From Archegozetes longisetosus (lineage: Eukaryota > Arthropoda > Arachnida > Sarcoptiformes > Trhypochthoniidae): a DNA stretch of 64,000 nucleotides. How positions within the stretch are numbered: position 1 is the stretch's first letter; each line of letters begins with the position of its first letter. Both the position numbers and the translations under genes were made by a program. Location: contig JAEMBT020000002.1 of assembly GCA_018873245.2 (NCBI GenBank), positions 7,848,001 to 7,912,000 on the forward strand, in the 5' to 3' direction. A model generated the notes under the pieces. It was not told the DNA's origin and searched no databases. It saw only the letters and a list, made by a program, of their open reading frames with translations. Of this stretch, positions 1 through 13,102 are shown one piece after another.

Positions 1-1851
1 TCGAGCTTGTAGCTGTAAAAGGCCTTAATTTTAGTCGGTGTTTGGGCAAAATCTAAAATTGTCTCGTTCAATTGTTGTAACTGAGTTTCTGTGTCATATT
101 GTTTTTAATACCAGTACAGTTATTTTTATCAAAATTGATACATTTTTGTAAATTTCAGACTTACACCGATCAAGTATTAGCAGCCACTCACTTTTGTTCA
201 AATCATTTCTTAAGGAAACATAACTTAATTTGACGTAAGGTTTAGGTATTATTCAAAATCGATTTGAATGTTTTCAGTTTTGCCAAAATTGTGCTTTTCT
301 ACACTTAACTAAGGCTTGTTTGAGCAAAAGTAGTGAAAATTATCTTGTTCAATTCACCTGAAAAAGCCTAACTTAACTTTTAATATTACGCGGATAACTT
401 GAAGTTAGGTCCAAGAAGAATTTAAGAATCCCGTTCTTATTTTAAGCTCTAAATAACTTTTAGACAAAAAAGAAGGACCTTTGACTGGCAAGGTTTTGCA
501 GTTTTTTTAATTTTTGTAAACTTGCGCTTGTTTTTGCACGCTTTCAGTTGCATGCACTTTAGTATTTGAAAGTTTAAGTTGGTTTAAAAAATCGAAAAAG
601 ACTTGTTCAATTATAGCCTAAGTTCTTAGACATAAACACTGAATCTATTATATTCTAATGTTTTTAGTTAGTGCCTACAATTAAAACCTGACCTAAAATG
701 ATTTAGCATTAAGTAGTAGAATAGAGAGGATCGCACGTGCAGATAAAAGAAGGTATATGTTTTTGAATGCACGCGTCGCACACGCGTCATTCATACAATG
801 CATGACTGGCCACATAACGCATATGCTTTCTCTATCACTACTGAATAAGTCATTGGGCTAACAGTAATATAAGTTAACTTATGAAAAGTCATTATCTTTG
901 ACCATGGATCCCATTAACTTCAAACAATAGTATTATAGCTGTTCCTAATTAAAGACTTTGTCATCGTTTTTAAAAATCAAGGATAATATCGTTTTTAATC
1001 ACTCTTAAAAACTTAATTTGATATAAGGAAAGCATAAATTGTTGGCTTAATTAAATATTTTAATTCTGAAAATAAGTTTAGATTTTGCCAGAATTCTTGT
1101 ACTCAAAGTGATCCGAAGGATGAAAATTACGAAAATGGGATTATATGGAATACTTTGGAGCAATTTGAGAAATTTAGAATGCTTATTTTTTATCCATAAG
1201 TGAACACAAGCAAGCATTGACAGAAGTGAGATTTCTGATAAAATTAGGTCCAAGTAGTGAGGCTTGAATAAAAGTCTAGCGCCTTGTTATTTGCTTTTTT
1301 TACTCTTATACTCTCCACTGGCTTGTCAGGCGTAAAGAAATAGTTGAACTGTTGTGGGTGGTCGACATTTTTGTTGCATTTATAGATCAAAAAATATAAT
1401 TCAATACAAATTCTTAACCCATAAATAGGAAACTGTGTTTACAACTGTATTGTATTCTCATGCATAACAATAGGAAAATGATTGGTAAACATTCTTATTT
1501 GCATACATAGTGTAAGAGGTGTAGAGAATAAGCACGTATTGTATCGTTTCGATGGTTAGAGAGATGACCGATTTGAAAGAAGTACTTGAAAGCTAAACCT
1601 TCAATTTTGATTTATTTCCTTGTGGTTTATCCCATATAATAATTCTTTTCACTTATAATCGTCCTTAAGTTTTCAATTTGAAAAATTAATTAATCTAAAG
1701 GCTCAAACGGGTGAAATTGTTTTTGACAATTAATTTCTGATAAGCTATGAAAGAAGAAAAATTCAATTTATTTCTTTATTATTTATCAAAATCAAGTTAA
1801 TGAGGTATGAGAAAAAGCGGACAAGCTTTGTGATGCTTCCTTAATTTAGTG

Positions 1852-1944
1852 GATGTTTCAGTAGATGTGTCAGTCCGTGTTTCAGTAGATGTGTCAGTCC
1901 GTGTTTCAGTCCATGTTTCAGTCCCTGTCTTAGTCCATGTTTTG
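1852..1944. repeat. 12-bp tandem repeat, about 7 units
   Basis: Seven consecutive 12-mers run from 1861 to 1944 (types GTAGATGTGTCA and GTCCGTGTTTCA, alternating at first and then drifting to GTCCATGTTTCA), with a partial unit before them. The alternation suggests that a 24-bp dimer was duplicated. No reading frame of note is associated. Confidence 0.9.
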
Positions 1945-2275
1945 TTGCATTCATAAATGCCCTGAATATGTCGATCATCAATATTCCTCTGAAAGGAATG
2001 CCAGTCATCGCAAGCAAGTTATAATCAATTTAAGTTCTCTGTTAATTACTCATTACTTGCCATAAAACTTATGTAATGAATAACGTATTGATGATATGTT
2101 AGCGCATCATTTGTCAAAAGTTGATATCTAATTTGATTTGGGATCGAGGATCGCCAGATATTTTGTTTTGAAGTTCCTGCTTCAAGCTTATTTCAAGTAA
2201 TTCTTTTGCATTTAGTTCGGTTTCCGCCTATTAAATGTTTTCGCTATTCTTTTGTTTACTTTTATTTTCCTATAA

Positions 2276-2350
2276 TCATAGTTAAGGCCATAGTCATAGT
2301 CAGGTCATAGTTAAGACTATACTCATAGTCAGGTCATAGTTAGGTATATA
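2276..2350. repeat. 29-bp tandem repeat rich in CATAGT
   Basis: A 20-base string beginning TCATAGTCAGG occurs at 2294 and again at 2323, 29 bp apart, within a run of CATAGT and CATAGTTA words. It is a short, diverged minisatellite. Confidence 0.8.
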
Positions 2351-5280
2351 CTCATTGACTCCATTCTCTCACATTCACACCGTTTTAAATGATCGGTTAC
2401 CACATTAGCTCTTCGTTTCTAACTGAATCGCAAGTCTTTTTAAGTAAAGTTCAGAATAACATACTTGACATCCGATCTTGAAAAGCAAAACACATTAGAG
2501 AATTATATTTTAGAGTAATTTGGAGTTTGTTATTGAAGTTAAAGATGGTTTTAACCATTTTTTATGAGATGGCCCGAAATTAGTGTGAAAAGCTTATCGA
2601 CACATTTCTAGGTTTATAGGATTGTTTGACCGAATGTATGATAGATTGAACATTTTTATTGATGATTCCATATTAACAGCAGGGAATAAAGTGGTTGATT
2701 GAGGCACCAAAATAATCACTGGTATCAAGCAGTGAGATATTCATCCATTTAAAATACTTCTCAAATTATAGTAATCAAAGAACTCTAAGGTGTGAGAAAT
2801 AGGTTAAAACACATGAAGATGTTTCCGAACAGGCAAAAAGGGTTATCAATATAGCTCTACTTTCACTACTATGTTATGATTCAGTCGACTGTTTGGGAGA
2901 AAGTATAGTACTAACTAGTCAACCTTCAACTATCTTCTACAGTAGTTTAGCTACTAGAATATATCTTCAGCTTTAGCTATAGTTTTCTTATAGTTTGCTT
3001 TCGGCTCAAACACTCCAAATCCTAAAAAACTATAATGCCTTTGGCTCTCTTCATGTTTTCTATAGTTTAGTCAGATTTTACTGTTGGTTCCAGTAATGAG
3101 TTGGAGCGCAGGTATAGTGAAGGTATACTGAAGATATAGTTTGGGTTATACGAGTGCCTCTACCGGCTCTTTAATCGTCGTGGTATGGCTGAGTGCTTGC
3201 ATTCTGTTCATAGTTAACATCTGGATAATGTATCCATCCGAGAGAGACAGAGACCATTTTACGGGCGGCACGCGCTCACAATCATCTCTTCACTTATCTT
3301 GAATTTGTAATCAGACCATACAATAATCTAATAATCATTGTTATAATAATGGCGTCTGTTGTGCGAATTCCATGATTGCAAACACCTCTTTACCTAACAC
3401 ATTATATTTGTGGCCTTTTTTGGGATAATCGGTCTGTTTTTTATTTATGAAGGTCGACATGAGTGCGCAAAAAGGTTATACTAATCTAACCCGCATAGTC
3501 TTAGCTGCAATAAAAATCAATTAAAGTCGGAAAAGAGCACCAAAGTCTGATTTGGGTCCCTATGAAATATTATCACTTGACTGACCCAATACAACCTAAT
3601 CATAAATTGAGCTAGCTTAGACTTGATTAGCAAACGCCAAAGTGTTAGTGTTTTGCAGCACGCAATTTATCCCAGTTACCAAAAAGCCATACAATTACGC
3701 AAAACAACCATTACGTGGCAAAACATAGTAGTGTTTTCTGGGATACTTTCTTTTAAATTACATTATCGCTTTCATGAACATATCCCTGGAAAAAACTTAA
3801 GCCCAATCATAGTTAATGCCCAGAACTCATTGAGTGTATAATTAAGCAAAATCTATAATTGGAGGAACAATACGTGACATCAATAATATAAGATTATTGT
3901 TGATTGCAAATTTGGATGGCATATTTAGATTTGCATTAATTTGTTGGAAGAAGATTTGTGTTGGATGCATTTAATATAGAGTCTAGTTATTTATCCACCT
4001 GTTATGATGCTTAAGCTTATAATAAGAGCTCACACTGGTGGCCCAGGTCTAGTGTCATGCTTCAAAGTACAGCACTGATCATCAATTACAGGGCACTTTC
4101 GAATCGCCTCGATGATTGTCCTTGGGATACAAAAAATACTCTACAGCATCTCTTCCAACCTACTTAAGACCAAATACAACAACACCGCTGTATAATCAAC
4201 TCTAGTGAAGTTGTCAAGTCTGATCTACTCGTCACAACCCTTTACTCCTAACTTTCGGCTATACTACAATTTCACTTTCCGTCAGTTTCTAGTAATGATA
4301 ATTTGATTTTAACTCTAGTCCTGCCACATATCGCTTATGCATTGATGTAGGTATATCTTAAGTGTATGACCACCACTTCTGACTATTAATTTTAATACTA
4401 GTATAGAGTAATGCATACACTGTAATAACTATAAAGTTATCGTTAGATTTCAATTCCTGTCTAACTCTCTTTATTGCAAAAAGCGTCTATTTTCCTCAAA
4501 ATTCAGGTAAAATTTATTGAATGCAAGCATGCGATTAATGTAGGCATGAATGCTCTTACCTATATAATTAATGCATTATACAAGCTATAGTTTTAACTAT
4601 TAGTTTCAACTAATTTTAAGTGCACTTCAAATATTCAACTATTAATGAGGGGCATCATTGCAGTTACTTATTCAGATTTAAGATTTCTCCAGTAAACAAC
4701 AAATCAATGCCTAATGTAATGTCGATTTTGCATAAAAAGTTCATATTTGAAACTAAGCAAAAAATAGCATGCCGTCCAAACACGCCCACATGTCGTACAT
4801 TATTGAAGCAGTGGTACAGTACTGAAGTAAATGCAAGCAAGCGTAAAGTGCGATAATACTGGAAGCACTTGTTTATTGGCAGCACTGACAACCGTAACCG
4901 TTCCTCATGCCTTCATCTCAAAGCTTATGTAAGTTATATTGTAAGTCCTGAAAAATTACTCTAACCAAATTAGTGACACCACGACCTTTTCATGTTTGAT
5001 AGTCTCGCTCTTCAAATCGCATAATAACTACTAGTAATGATCTTTCTCTGTAATTCTGACTTAAAAGCCCTCCTGAAAAACACATCTGATGGGAAAATCA
5101 TTGCCTTCAACTACCACTACTTATATTACTGTAAACTTATAAACTTATCTTTTCTAACATTTATACATCATTCTGCCATTAGTCTTCTCAGAATAAGGTA
5201 TGAATTTTAATATATTTAGCAATTATTAGATATTGCAAGCTTCTATCTAAACATTTTAAACTCTTTTATAGCGCTTTATG

Positions 5281-5345
5281 TCATGCTCAAAATTGCTAGT
5301 CAAGTTATCATGCTCAAAATTGCTAGTCAACTTGTCAAGCTCAAA
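5281..5345. repeat. 27-bp direct repeat, 2.4 copies
   Basis: A unit beginning TCATGCTCAAAATTGC starts at 5281 and 5308 with almost no change. A degenerate third start (TCAAGCTCAAATG) follows at about 5335. Confidence 0.85.
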
Positions 5346-8300
5346 TGTTCAATCTTTTAGTGAAAAAATAATGCAGAAAACCTATTTAACAAAAATTGAA
5401 CATAACATAAAACAAAAATGATTTTTAAATTTCACTCAAATAGTCTTTCTGCAAATTGATCCAGTTTTCGTTAGGAGACTATAGAAAAATAGAGTTCAGG
5501 TGCTATTACTAAACTCATTAAGTCTATTCTTTTGGCTCACTTCTTTGTTTACGATCTTCTTCAGCACTGTTGAACCTGATTTTGTTGTTCTCCCTTTTTG
5601 TGGTGACCAAATTTGGCATTAAGACACATGATTTAAGTGAATCGAAACTTATCGTGCGCTAACTTAAACATATCCAGTTTGATGGGAGGTCTCATTTCGT
5701 GACATTCAGTTTTTGCTCAACGTTTTTTTATACCATATTTGTTTTGCTACTGCTGTGATCTTACAAATTGTAATCACTTATTGTGGATTTGATTTGATGT
5801 AATTTGTAGTAAAAGTAGTTGTTATAAGTTGTTGAATAGGTTTCAAAGTTATAATTCTAGGTATCGCAAAACACAAATATATAGGAAATCAGTTTTTTAA
5901 ATAGATATTTACTCGAATGTTGAACATATCGGATAACAAATATTTATTTTTTATCAATAGTTCAGATATGCATGTTTTTGAACTTAATCGAAACTGGAGC
6001 TATTTTTGTATTTTGCAACCTTAATGATGAGCATTTACTTGATAGTAGTAAATATAATTTGGAGAGACCATCGAAGACCATCTGATAATTTACCATTAGT
6101 TTCAATTCGTATATTATGAGCACAAAAGCTAGAACTAAGACATGCAAAATACGGCTTTAACAATTTTCTTATCTATCAATATTATGGAAATTGACTCGAA
6201 ATTGATTGCCGAACACCCTTCCAATCAGGAATATAATAATCACAAACAAACCCGCATTATTAAATTCAATTTGTTTTATAATTTGTTTTTTAAAATATGA
6301 AGGTGTGAAAAGAAACCTAAGCTATATCTATGAGTTGGACTTGTTTTGGGTTAAAGCAAAAATAAGCCAATCAGACATTGAAAACACGGTTTATTATACT
6401 GCAGTTTTCAAGTAAATTATTCCCAAATGAAAAGTTCATAGCCTTTGGAGACTTATTGCAAGCGATTTCCAAAAAAAAATTTGCACCTAATTGAGTAGCT
6501 TTTTATTTGATTTTGTTGTCATTAAAAGAGTTTAGCTCGGAGGAAAATTTGATAAGTCCTGATGCCAGACACGAGCTATAAGTTGGAAATTATATCGTTG
6601 TCAGAATGTTAAGAAACTTTCCGTTTCGGTGCCTCGTTTTATTGAGGGCTTCAGTCACCATTTCGCACTGCATAACTGCTTTAAGTTATGCTCCGCTGCA
6701 ACGTAACTTTTTTCTCCTCAATTCCTAATAACTTAACGATATCAATATTACTTAAATCCTTAATTGTCTTATTATCTAATTTACTTAATTAAATCTTTTG
6801 CTCTTCCAAAGTTCTTAGAAATTTATTTTTTATCTTCCACTGCAATTAGATTACGACACGAAACAAACTTTTCAAATTGTCTGCTGTTAACTGCCAGATT
6901 TCAAAGAATATTATTCAAGGTTTTTACCTTATTTAAATTATTATTAATCTTATTTATTCGTAGAAATGCATAATCTGGGGTATTTTGAATTTAAATGCAA
7001 TGCTGAGCGGCTGCTGCGATATCTCACTCTAATATCGCAAGTTTTCAACTGTTTTTAAATCATGTTCTAACAACTTCTGACGAAAGAATCAAAACCCAAT
7101 GTAAAGATTTTTCTGTTAGATAAGTTTTTGTGTTGACTTTTCACAAATGCCTAAAATATTCACTTGGCTTTAATCGCAGCACCTGATCTTATCTCTTGTT
7201 TTGACATCAAATTTTTATTACTTCATCCAATGTAGATGTAAAAAGGCTAAAAGTTTTCCAGACATTAGTCGCTTTACTTACTAACACAATAAGACCAATT
7301 TTTTAGTACCGTTCATCTTATAATATTAGTCAAATTTTACAAATATAATTGTTAAATGAGAAAAAATAGTTTTTGACTAATAAATTTTGATTTATTTCTA
7401 TGTAATCGTAGAATCTGACAAAATAATCGGTTGAAAATGTTCACATCGAAAAATACGTTGCGGGCAGTGAACAATGTTTTTTAAGTGAAAATTTGGAAAT
7501 TCTCATAAAGACTTGTGGCACTTTAGTTAAATTTACGCATCGATAGCTTATTTCAATTGGTACAGAAGCAAATGATAGGAACCACTTCATTATAATTTAA
7601 TAGAAAGAGAGGAAAGGGTCAGTTTGATAGTTAGAAAGTTTCGTGTATTTCAGATAGGTTCGTATTTGAAATGTAAATTTGTAGGAGAATAAGTGGAGTG
7701 GTGGGCAATTACATTACTCGGAAGAGATAATAATTGTCTGAAGTAGTTTGTGCTTATGGGTATTTCCGTTCAAATCAATACACCCCTACATCCTCTTAAG
7801 TAAATTTCAGTTTTAGCTCTCGTGCACAATATTCCACTTCCTCTCTAACTTCTTCTAACTATTCCTCTCAACTCAATCGAAAACTTAAAAACACAGTTAC
7901 AATAACTCGATTCTGTTTTTCACCGACACTTATTCTCATTTATTTATGTGAACGCTTTAAATCTATTTACGAGCCATAGCCTTCTGTTTGAAGATTGAAT
8001 CACTTGAATAACTCCTCTCATTAATGGTTATAGCTATGCAATCATTTTGTTGATGGTCGTGAATGACTTCGGATCGGATAATTATTATATTAATATTTAG
8101 AAAGATACGTAAGTTAGCACTTGAATAAAGAAGAGATAAAGCGAGAGGTGGTTCGACAATAACATCAGAAATGAATCAAGTGTACAATATAACGAAGTGA
8201 AAAGTTGTGCTCTTTGCAGGTTTTAATATAAACTGATTTGAAATTGTTTAATCAATCACAACAGTGACCATCGACTGATTAGAAACACGAATAATTGAAT

Positions 8301-8479
8301 CAAATTTTTAAGTATCAAATTGTAGTTGTAGTTTTGATAAATAGTCACTCAAGCAGTTAGTTAAGATTTCTAATTAATTAATTCTAATTAATAGCTAAAA
8401 GTTGATTGTAATTAAAAATTGGAGAGTTCAACGAAGGTATTAATTTGGATTCAGATCAATTAGTCATATATTGTTTACC

Positions 8480-8580
8480 GAAAAGTTGAGACTGGTTATT
8501 GAAAGATTTAGGTTTATTATTGAAAAGTTAGGTTCAATTTTGAAAAAGTTAGGCTTATTATTGAAAAAGTTAGGCTAATT
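8480..8580. repeat. 20-21-bp degenerate tandem repeat, about 5 units
   Basis: Five successive units of the form TTATTGAAAAAGTTAGGCT, with small length changes, run through this interval. There is no coding capacity worth noting. Confidence 0.8.
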
Positions 8581-9037
8581 CGTGGAATCTGATAACCAGA
8601 CAAAAGGTAGTAAAGTTCAAGTTAGAAAGTAAATTGCGTAATAAGTAGAGGTGCAAGTATACGAGCTGCCCCACTAAGTGTTGATGCTCTGATCGTTATC
8701 TTCATTGAAGATATTCAAAGTATCTCTGAGTAGAGTTTAGATCTTAATGTTTTCTAAAAGTAGAAAATAATGTCCGAGAGCTAAAAAGAAAATAAAAGTG
8801 AGTTCTAGTGACCTTGTTCTTAGTTTCGGCATCTCTATTGTCCATTTAATTAGCTCAGACTAAACCCAATGTCAATTCGATTTTCGAGCTAACTCTGACA
8901 AATCTCTATTTCATTTCTACATCATTGGTGTAACGGCTATAATAACTTATGATAGGCTTATTTTTGCTTAACAATAGAAGCTTCAAAAACATAGCAAATT
9001 GTTTTCTTCCTTTAGATTTTAGCGGAAGAGTATGTAA

Positions 9038-9040
<3 letters not shown>

Positions 9041-9072
<32 letters not shown>
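9041..9072. repeat. (GA)n microsatellite
   Basis: An uninterrupted GA dinucleotide run of about 16 units. It is one of five such tracts in the window, all written GA on the + strand. Confidence 0.98.
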
Positions 9073-9073
<1 letters not shown>

Positions 9074-9951
9074 GCTGCCCAACAGCTCATCACAAATATA
9101 GCTAGGATCCTTTTATGTTAGTACCTTTGTGTTTTCCGAATGCCATTCATCAATATGACTATTTCATATATTACAATAACTCTAAGATTCAATATGACCA
9201 GTCGACTACTAGCAAACTCATTAGGGAGTCAGAGCATAATAATGGAAACTTACTCCACTTCATACATTCTTAAAATCTAATGAATATTTATTAAGCCATT
9301 TGTTTATCATTAATATTCCGCCTTTTGCTAATTGTAGTCAACTTGTGAGCAACTATCTGCATACTGACAACTTCTTTACTTTCGCTTTTTTTTATAATTC
9401 ATAAGTTTACTTATGGTGGGGTGAGTGGTATCTGTGCTACAAAGTAGTATCTGTAATGTTATTAGAGTTGGTGATAGGACATTATAGCAATGACCCGACG
9501 ATATGTTACTGTTCTCTCCCAAACATCGAATACCTATTTTGTTGTTGTTGTTCAGCAAAACAAAAATGATTTGTTAACTTCTTTTGTTCAGTTATTTGTT
9601 TTCCATAGGTAATTTTGAAAAATTAATTTAGTCCAACCGCGTTGGTAGCAAATAATTCATTGACATTTCATAAAAATAATTTATTGCCTTCTAATAAGAA
9701 GAAGTGTTTAGGCTTAGAATATTATAATTTTTATTTCAATAGAAGGGTTCGTGTAATGATTTATGTGAACTTTAAATTAAAATATCCAAAACGTATAACC
9801 TCATCAGGCAAGCACACAAGTCTTGACTATTTAATTAAACTGAAAACTTTATTCAAAGTTCATATGAAATGATTTATAGCGCCCAATAATAATGAGTCTA
9901 TGAACACATTTGAAATGCTCTTCACTGAAATCTATAAATGAATGAAAATCA

Positions 9952-10005
9952 ATGAAGTCAATGAAGTCAATGAAGTCAATGGAGTCAATGAAGTCTATGA
10001 AGTCT
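9952..10005. repeat. 9-bp tandem repeat, 6 units
   Basis: Six contiguous 9-mers: three ATGAAGTCA, one ATGGAGTCA and two ATGAAGTCT. The array lies about 250 bp upstream of the TATA box of the atonal-type gene, so it could sit inside its promoter-proximal region. Confidence 0.9.
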
Positions 10006-10257
10006 ATAATCGAAAGACCTGTTACTCAGTCTCACACAAATAGACAGAGAATTGAATTTATACGTTGAATGGCTAATAAGAATATTCGGATGACAATAGA
10101 TTTTGCATCGCAAACAAAATCTAACATGAACTTCGAATTTGAAACTCGACGTTGCCTTCGGGCTAAAGCGCGTGGATTGGATCTCCGCCTCGTTACCTGA
10201 CAAGATAATGATGAGAAGGCTTTGCGCTTTGTCTCTTATGGTGGAGCTATAGTCCCA

Positions 10258-10265
10258 TATAAAAG
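10258..10265 (+). promoter_or_regulatory. Likely TATA box of the atonal-type gene
   Basis: TATAAAAG lies on the + strand, followed about 28 nt later (near 10286-10290) by TTCACA, a fair arthropod initiator. The start codon is 194 nt downstream of the box. The surrounding 150 bp is less AT-rich than the flanks. The spacing is what a TATA/Inr promoter should show; the assignment is inference without transcript data. Confidence 0.55.
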
Positions 10266-10345
10266 CTGAGTCTCTTTGGTCCACTTCACACAACTAAAAC
10301 AAGTATTGCGTGTTTAACTGTGTTGTGCCATCCGCTACAATAACA

Positions 10346-10420
10346 TCAATGCCTTATAGTATACAATAGTATATCAATGCCTTATAGTATTCAATAGTAT
10401 ATGAATGCCTTATAGTATTA
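10346..10420 (+). repeat. 28-bp tandem repeat in the 5' leader, 2.7 units
   Basis: Units begin at 10346, 10374 and 10402, each containing AATGCCTTATAGTAT. The array lies between the predicted transcription start and the bHLH start codon. Each unit carries an ATG that opens a small reading frame (see the upstream ORF entry). Confidence 0.9.
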
Positions 10421-10458
10421 GCACTTATTCAATGAATAACCCCAAGAACGAATGTTGA
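10349..10458 (+). other. Three tandem upstream ORFs before the atonal-type start
   Basis: Reading frames ATG...TAG at 10349-10369 and 10377-10397 encode the same hexapeptide, MPYSIQ. A third at 10405-10458 begins MPYSIS, continues for 17 codons and ends at a TGA (10456-10458) that lies just past the main ATG (10452) in another frame. No ATG occurs between the predicted start site and the first uORF. If the leader is transcribed as predicted, a scanning ribosome meets these before the bHLH start. The ORFs are seen directly; translation and repression are inferred. Confidence 0.6.
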
Positions 10459-11105
10459 CTCTCTCAAGCTCTTCGTTGGGTGTTCTTTCACCAGTTTCGC
10501 CAACACAAACTCATCTTATTGATCAATCTTTTCCACTTTTTGATTCATCTTCGCTTTCCGACAATGAGACCATTTCTAACTCTTACGTCGATTGTTCCTC
10601 ATATTGTACTCCAGTGTCGACACCAGATCCCGATGTCATCTCAAACGCCTCGAATTTTACGACAGAAGTCAGATTTCAGCTAAATGGCTCATCATTACAA
10701 TCACCTAATGGGAAGATGTCCGGATCACAGAAATCATTTGTTGGCTCTTTGGACAGCGATGACTATGAGTTGGATGATATGGTGTGGAAAAGTCCGAGCA
10801 AAGTGGAGGAAAGCTCACCGAAAAACAAGTCTAAAAGTAAATATGAAAATATTACTGAAAATAAGTGCAAAAAAAGTCGAAAAAAACAGGTAAAAACAGC
10901 GCCTACTCAAGTCATTGTTAAGAAAAGACGAATAGCGGCTAATGCTAGAGAAAGACGACGAATGCATTCTCTAAATATTGCCTTTGATCGACTTCGAGAA
11001 GTTGTGCCTTCGATGGGAGACGATAGAAAGCTATCAAAATTTGAAACACTCCAAATGGCGCAGAGCTATATCTTGGCGCTGAGCGAACTATTGGATCAGC
11101 ACTAA
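10452..11105 (+). CDS. ato: Atonal-family proneural bHLH transcription factor
   Basis: A 217-residue, single-exon protein. The bHLH domain is at about residues 158-214. Its basic region, NARERRRM, is diagnostic for the Atonal family, helix 1 has AFDRLR, and the helix 2 region has [14 protein letters not shown]. The protein ends three or four residues after helix 2, as in Drosophila Atonal, where the bHLH is also at the extreme C-terminus. The N-terminal 150 residues are low-complexity: Ser/Thr-rich, then an acidic patch (about 100-110) and a Lys-rich stretch (about 123-148). Known family role: a nuclear factor that heterodimerises with Daughterless/E-proteins on E-boxes to select neural and sensory precursors. 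The start is the first ATG of the long frame, with a TATA box 194 nt upstream. I cannot tell atonal from amos or cato orthology by eye; the symbol denotes the family. Confidence 0.93.
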   Translation: MLTLSSSSLGVLSPVSPTQTHLIDQSFPLFDSSSLSDNETISNSYVDCSSYCTPVSTPDPDVISNASNFTTEVRFQLNGSSLQSPNGKMSGSQKSFVGSLDSDDYELDDMVWKSPSKVEESSPKNKSKSKYENITENKCKKSRKKQVKTAPTQVIVKKRRIAANARERRRMHSLNIAFDRLREVVPSMGDDRKLSKFETLQMAQSYILALSELLDQH

Positions 11106-11359
11106 TCGATTTGTGGCTCATTTGCGGCTTTGTTTCATGGCTTCAATTATGAATGAAACGCTCAATTACTACTCTGAACATCTACATTGAAACCTATTTA
11201 ATACCCATTTATGATAACATTAATTATACAAATTGTAAATATATCGCTAGTCGTATTTTTGTATCATTTATTTATTAAATATCTCATTAAATCTATAGTT
11301 TTCTAAATGAATTCATTTTTTGTAACATCTTTACCTCATCTCAAATGATTGCTTTACCC

Positions 11360-11382
11360 AATAAAAATTGACGAAAAATAAA
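11360..11382 (+). terminator. Poly(A) signals of the atonal-type gene
   Basis: Two AATAAA hexamers, at 11360-11365 and 11377-11382, lie about 255-275 nt after the stop codon. They are the first canonical signals on this strand with reasonable spacing. Confidence 0.5.
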
Positions 11383-12813
11383 TTCAATTACTATAAGCTG
11401 AAGAAGAATCAGTCTTATCTAATACTCAATACATGAAAAGGTGATCGAACAATACTAGAGAGAAGTTGAAGTGATTTGTAAGATTGAGGTAATAGTTGGA
11501 AATAATAGTGAATAGGATCCTAAATAGTAAGCTTAGATATAAGGGCTATATGCGTACAGTGAGCTCAGAGCTCAGGTATAAGAGCTATATGTGTATATGG
11601 GGCCGAAATGACAATCACCTACATAAATTCATAGCTAATTTTCAAGCCTCACTGTTCCCAATTACAGGCTTTCACATATAATTTTATAAGAAAATAATCA
11701 TAACAATCTGAACATTTCTCCACTCATATGCTGATGGATTTATTCATTGTTTGGTCTCCGTCGTTAGTTAGGAATGCATTAGTTTATAGCCAGACTTATC
11801 AGCTCCGGTTTGTTCACTGATTGAACATCTCTGATTCAATTGATGCCAACAGTACTGTAAAGTACATGAACAAATGCAAGCATTGGATGGCTCAGAATAA
11901 TCACTTCTTTTGTAATCACCGAATCAGTTTGGGAACAGTGAAAATGCTTTTTAACTCTGACCTTGTGATGTGTATGTCATGTGTATTTGTTGCTCAATTC
12001 TAGTAGTATTGGGTGTTATTTGTTTGAAACTATTTGCCAATTGAGAAAGTTTTATGAGTTTTTTACTATTGTTCAGATATTGTATTTGAAAAGATTTCAG
12101 ATTCAATATTGAAATTCAATATTGAATCTATTTATTTAATTGAATTTAGTGTAGTTATCTGTACATTACTTGTTAATTGGATGCTATCGATAACCAGCTT
12201 AAGGAGTGATTCTTGTTTAACATGTATTCACAGAAGTTCAAGATAATCAACTCAATTCAGTTTGACTGCTTTCACTACTTTTAACTACTGTAATACAATA
12301 GGCCTTATTCTGACGTTAGAGATAGTGATTGTAGAGATGGCCAGTCGGGAAACTGTATTTAACTATTATCTCTACAGCTTTAACAAGACTATTCCATTAC
12401 ATAGTACCTAAATATAGTTAATCAGTAGTAGAATCGTTGCCACGCAGCCCAAGGTTTGCCAAATCTTAAACGATTCCCTAAACCTGATAATTCTTAGATG
12501 CAATCGGTTCGGCTTACGCTATGCTTTAAGCACTTTTCCGCTCAACGTCTTCATTAGCCAACTTATTAGAGTTCAATGAATCAAAACAATTACCAAATTC
12601 TGAATTAACCACAACTCAAATGGTTTGGGTAAATAATTTATTGTAAGTCTACTTATCAAACAAAAGTGATCATTCATTTCGAAATGAATTGATTTTTCAT
12701 AAGAAAATATAATTAATGATTGATTGGGAAAATGAAAAAGTATTGAGAGAAACCCTAATAAGCATACATTGTTCAGTTCAGTCACTCAAATGACAACTTG
12801 TAAACCAAACTCT

Positions 12814-12866
12814 CACACACACACACACACACACACACACTAACTAACTAACTAACTAACTAACTA
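12814..12866. repeat. Compound (CA)n-(TAAC)n microsatellite
   Basis: About 13 CA units (12814-12840) are followed directly by six and a half TAAC units (12841-12866). Confidence 0.98.
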
Positions 12867-13102
12867 TGAAAGCATTTGTTCGAATGTATTTCTATGATTT
12901 GCATTACATCTGAAATTTCACGTGATGTACATCTACTTGTCATCGTTAGTTTGAGTGAAAGAACTGGTTATCCAGTTATTTTAAAGATTAGGATGAATAA
13001 TAAGCATAAGAAGTAAGTTTTTTGAGAGAGCACTTCTTTTTGAGCTACAATTAGCATTTCAATCATTGTGAGAAAGAAAACTTATAATTATTGCTATAGT
13101 CA

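Larger units (their letters stand above)
1..9940. other. Gene-free left flank
   Basis: I recognise no protein-coding or RNA gene here. All open frames are under 80 codons, AT-biased and without a recognisable domain. The stretch holds five short tandem repeats (listed separately) and one (GA)n tract. It may contain regulatory DNA for the atonal-type gene to its right, but nothing in the sequence proves that. Confidence 0.6.

Noticed and set aside
1861..1944. CRISPR-like regular repeat
   Set aside because: The units are contiguous with no spacers, and the sequence is eukaryotic; an ordinary minisatellite.
9985..10293. 102-codon minus-strand frame upstream of the atonal-type gene
   Set aside because: It covers the predicted promoter and part of the 9-bp repeat, has no recognisable domain and has no sensible start context. 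Most likely chance openness in a less AT-rich promoter.
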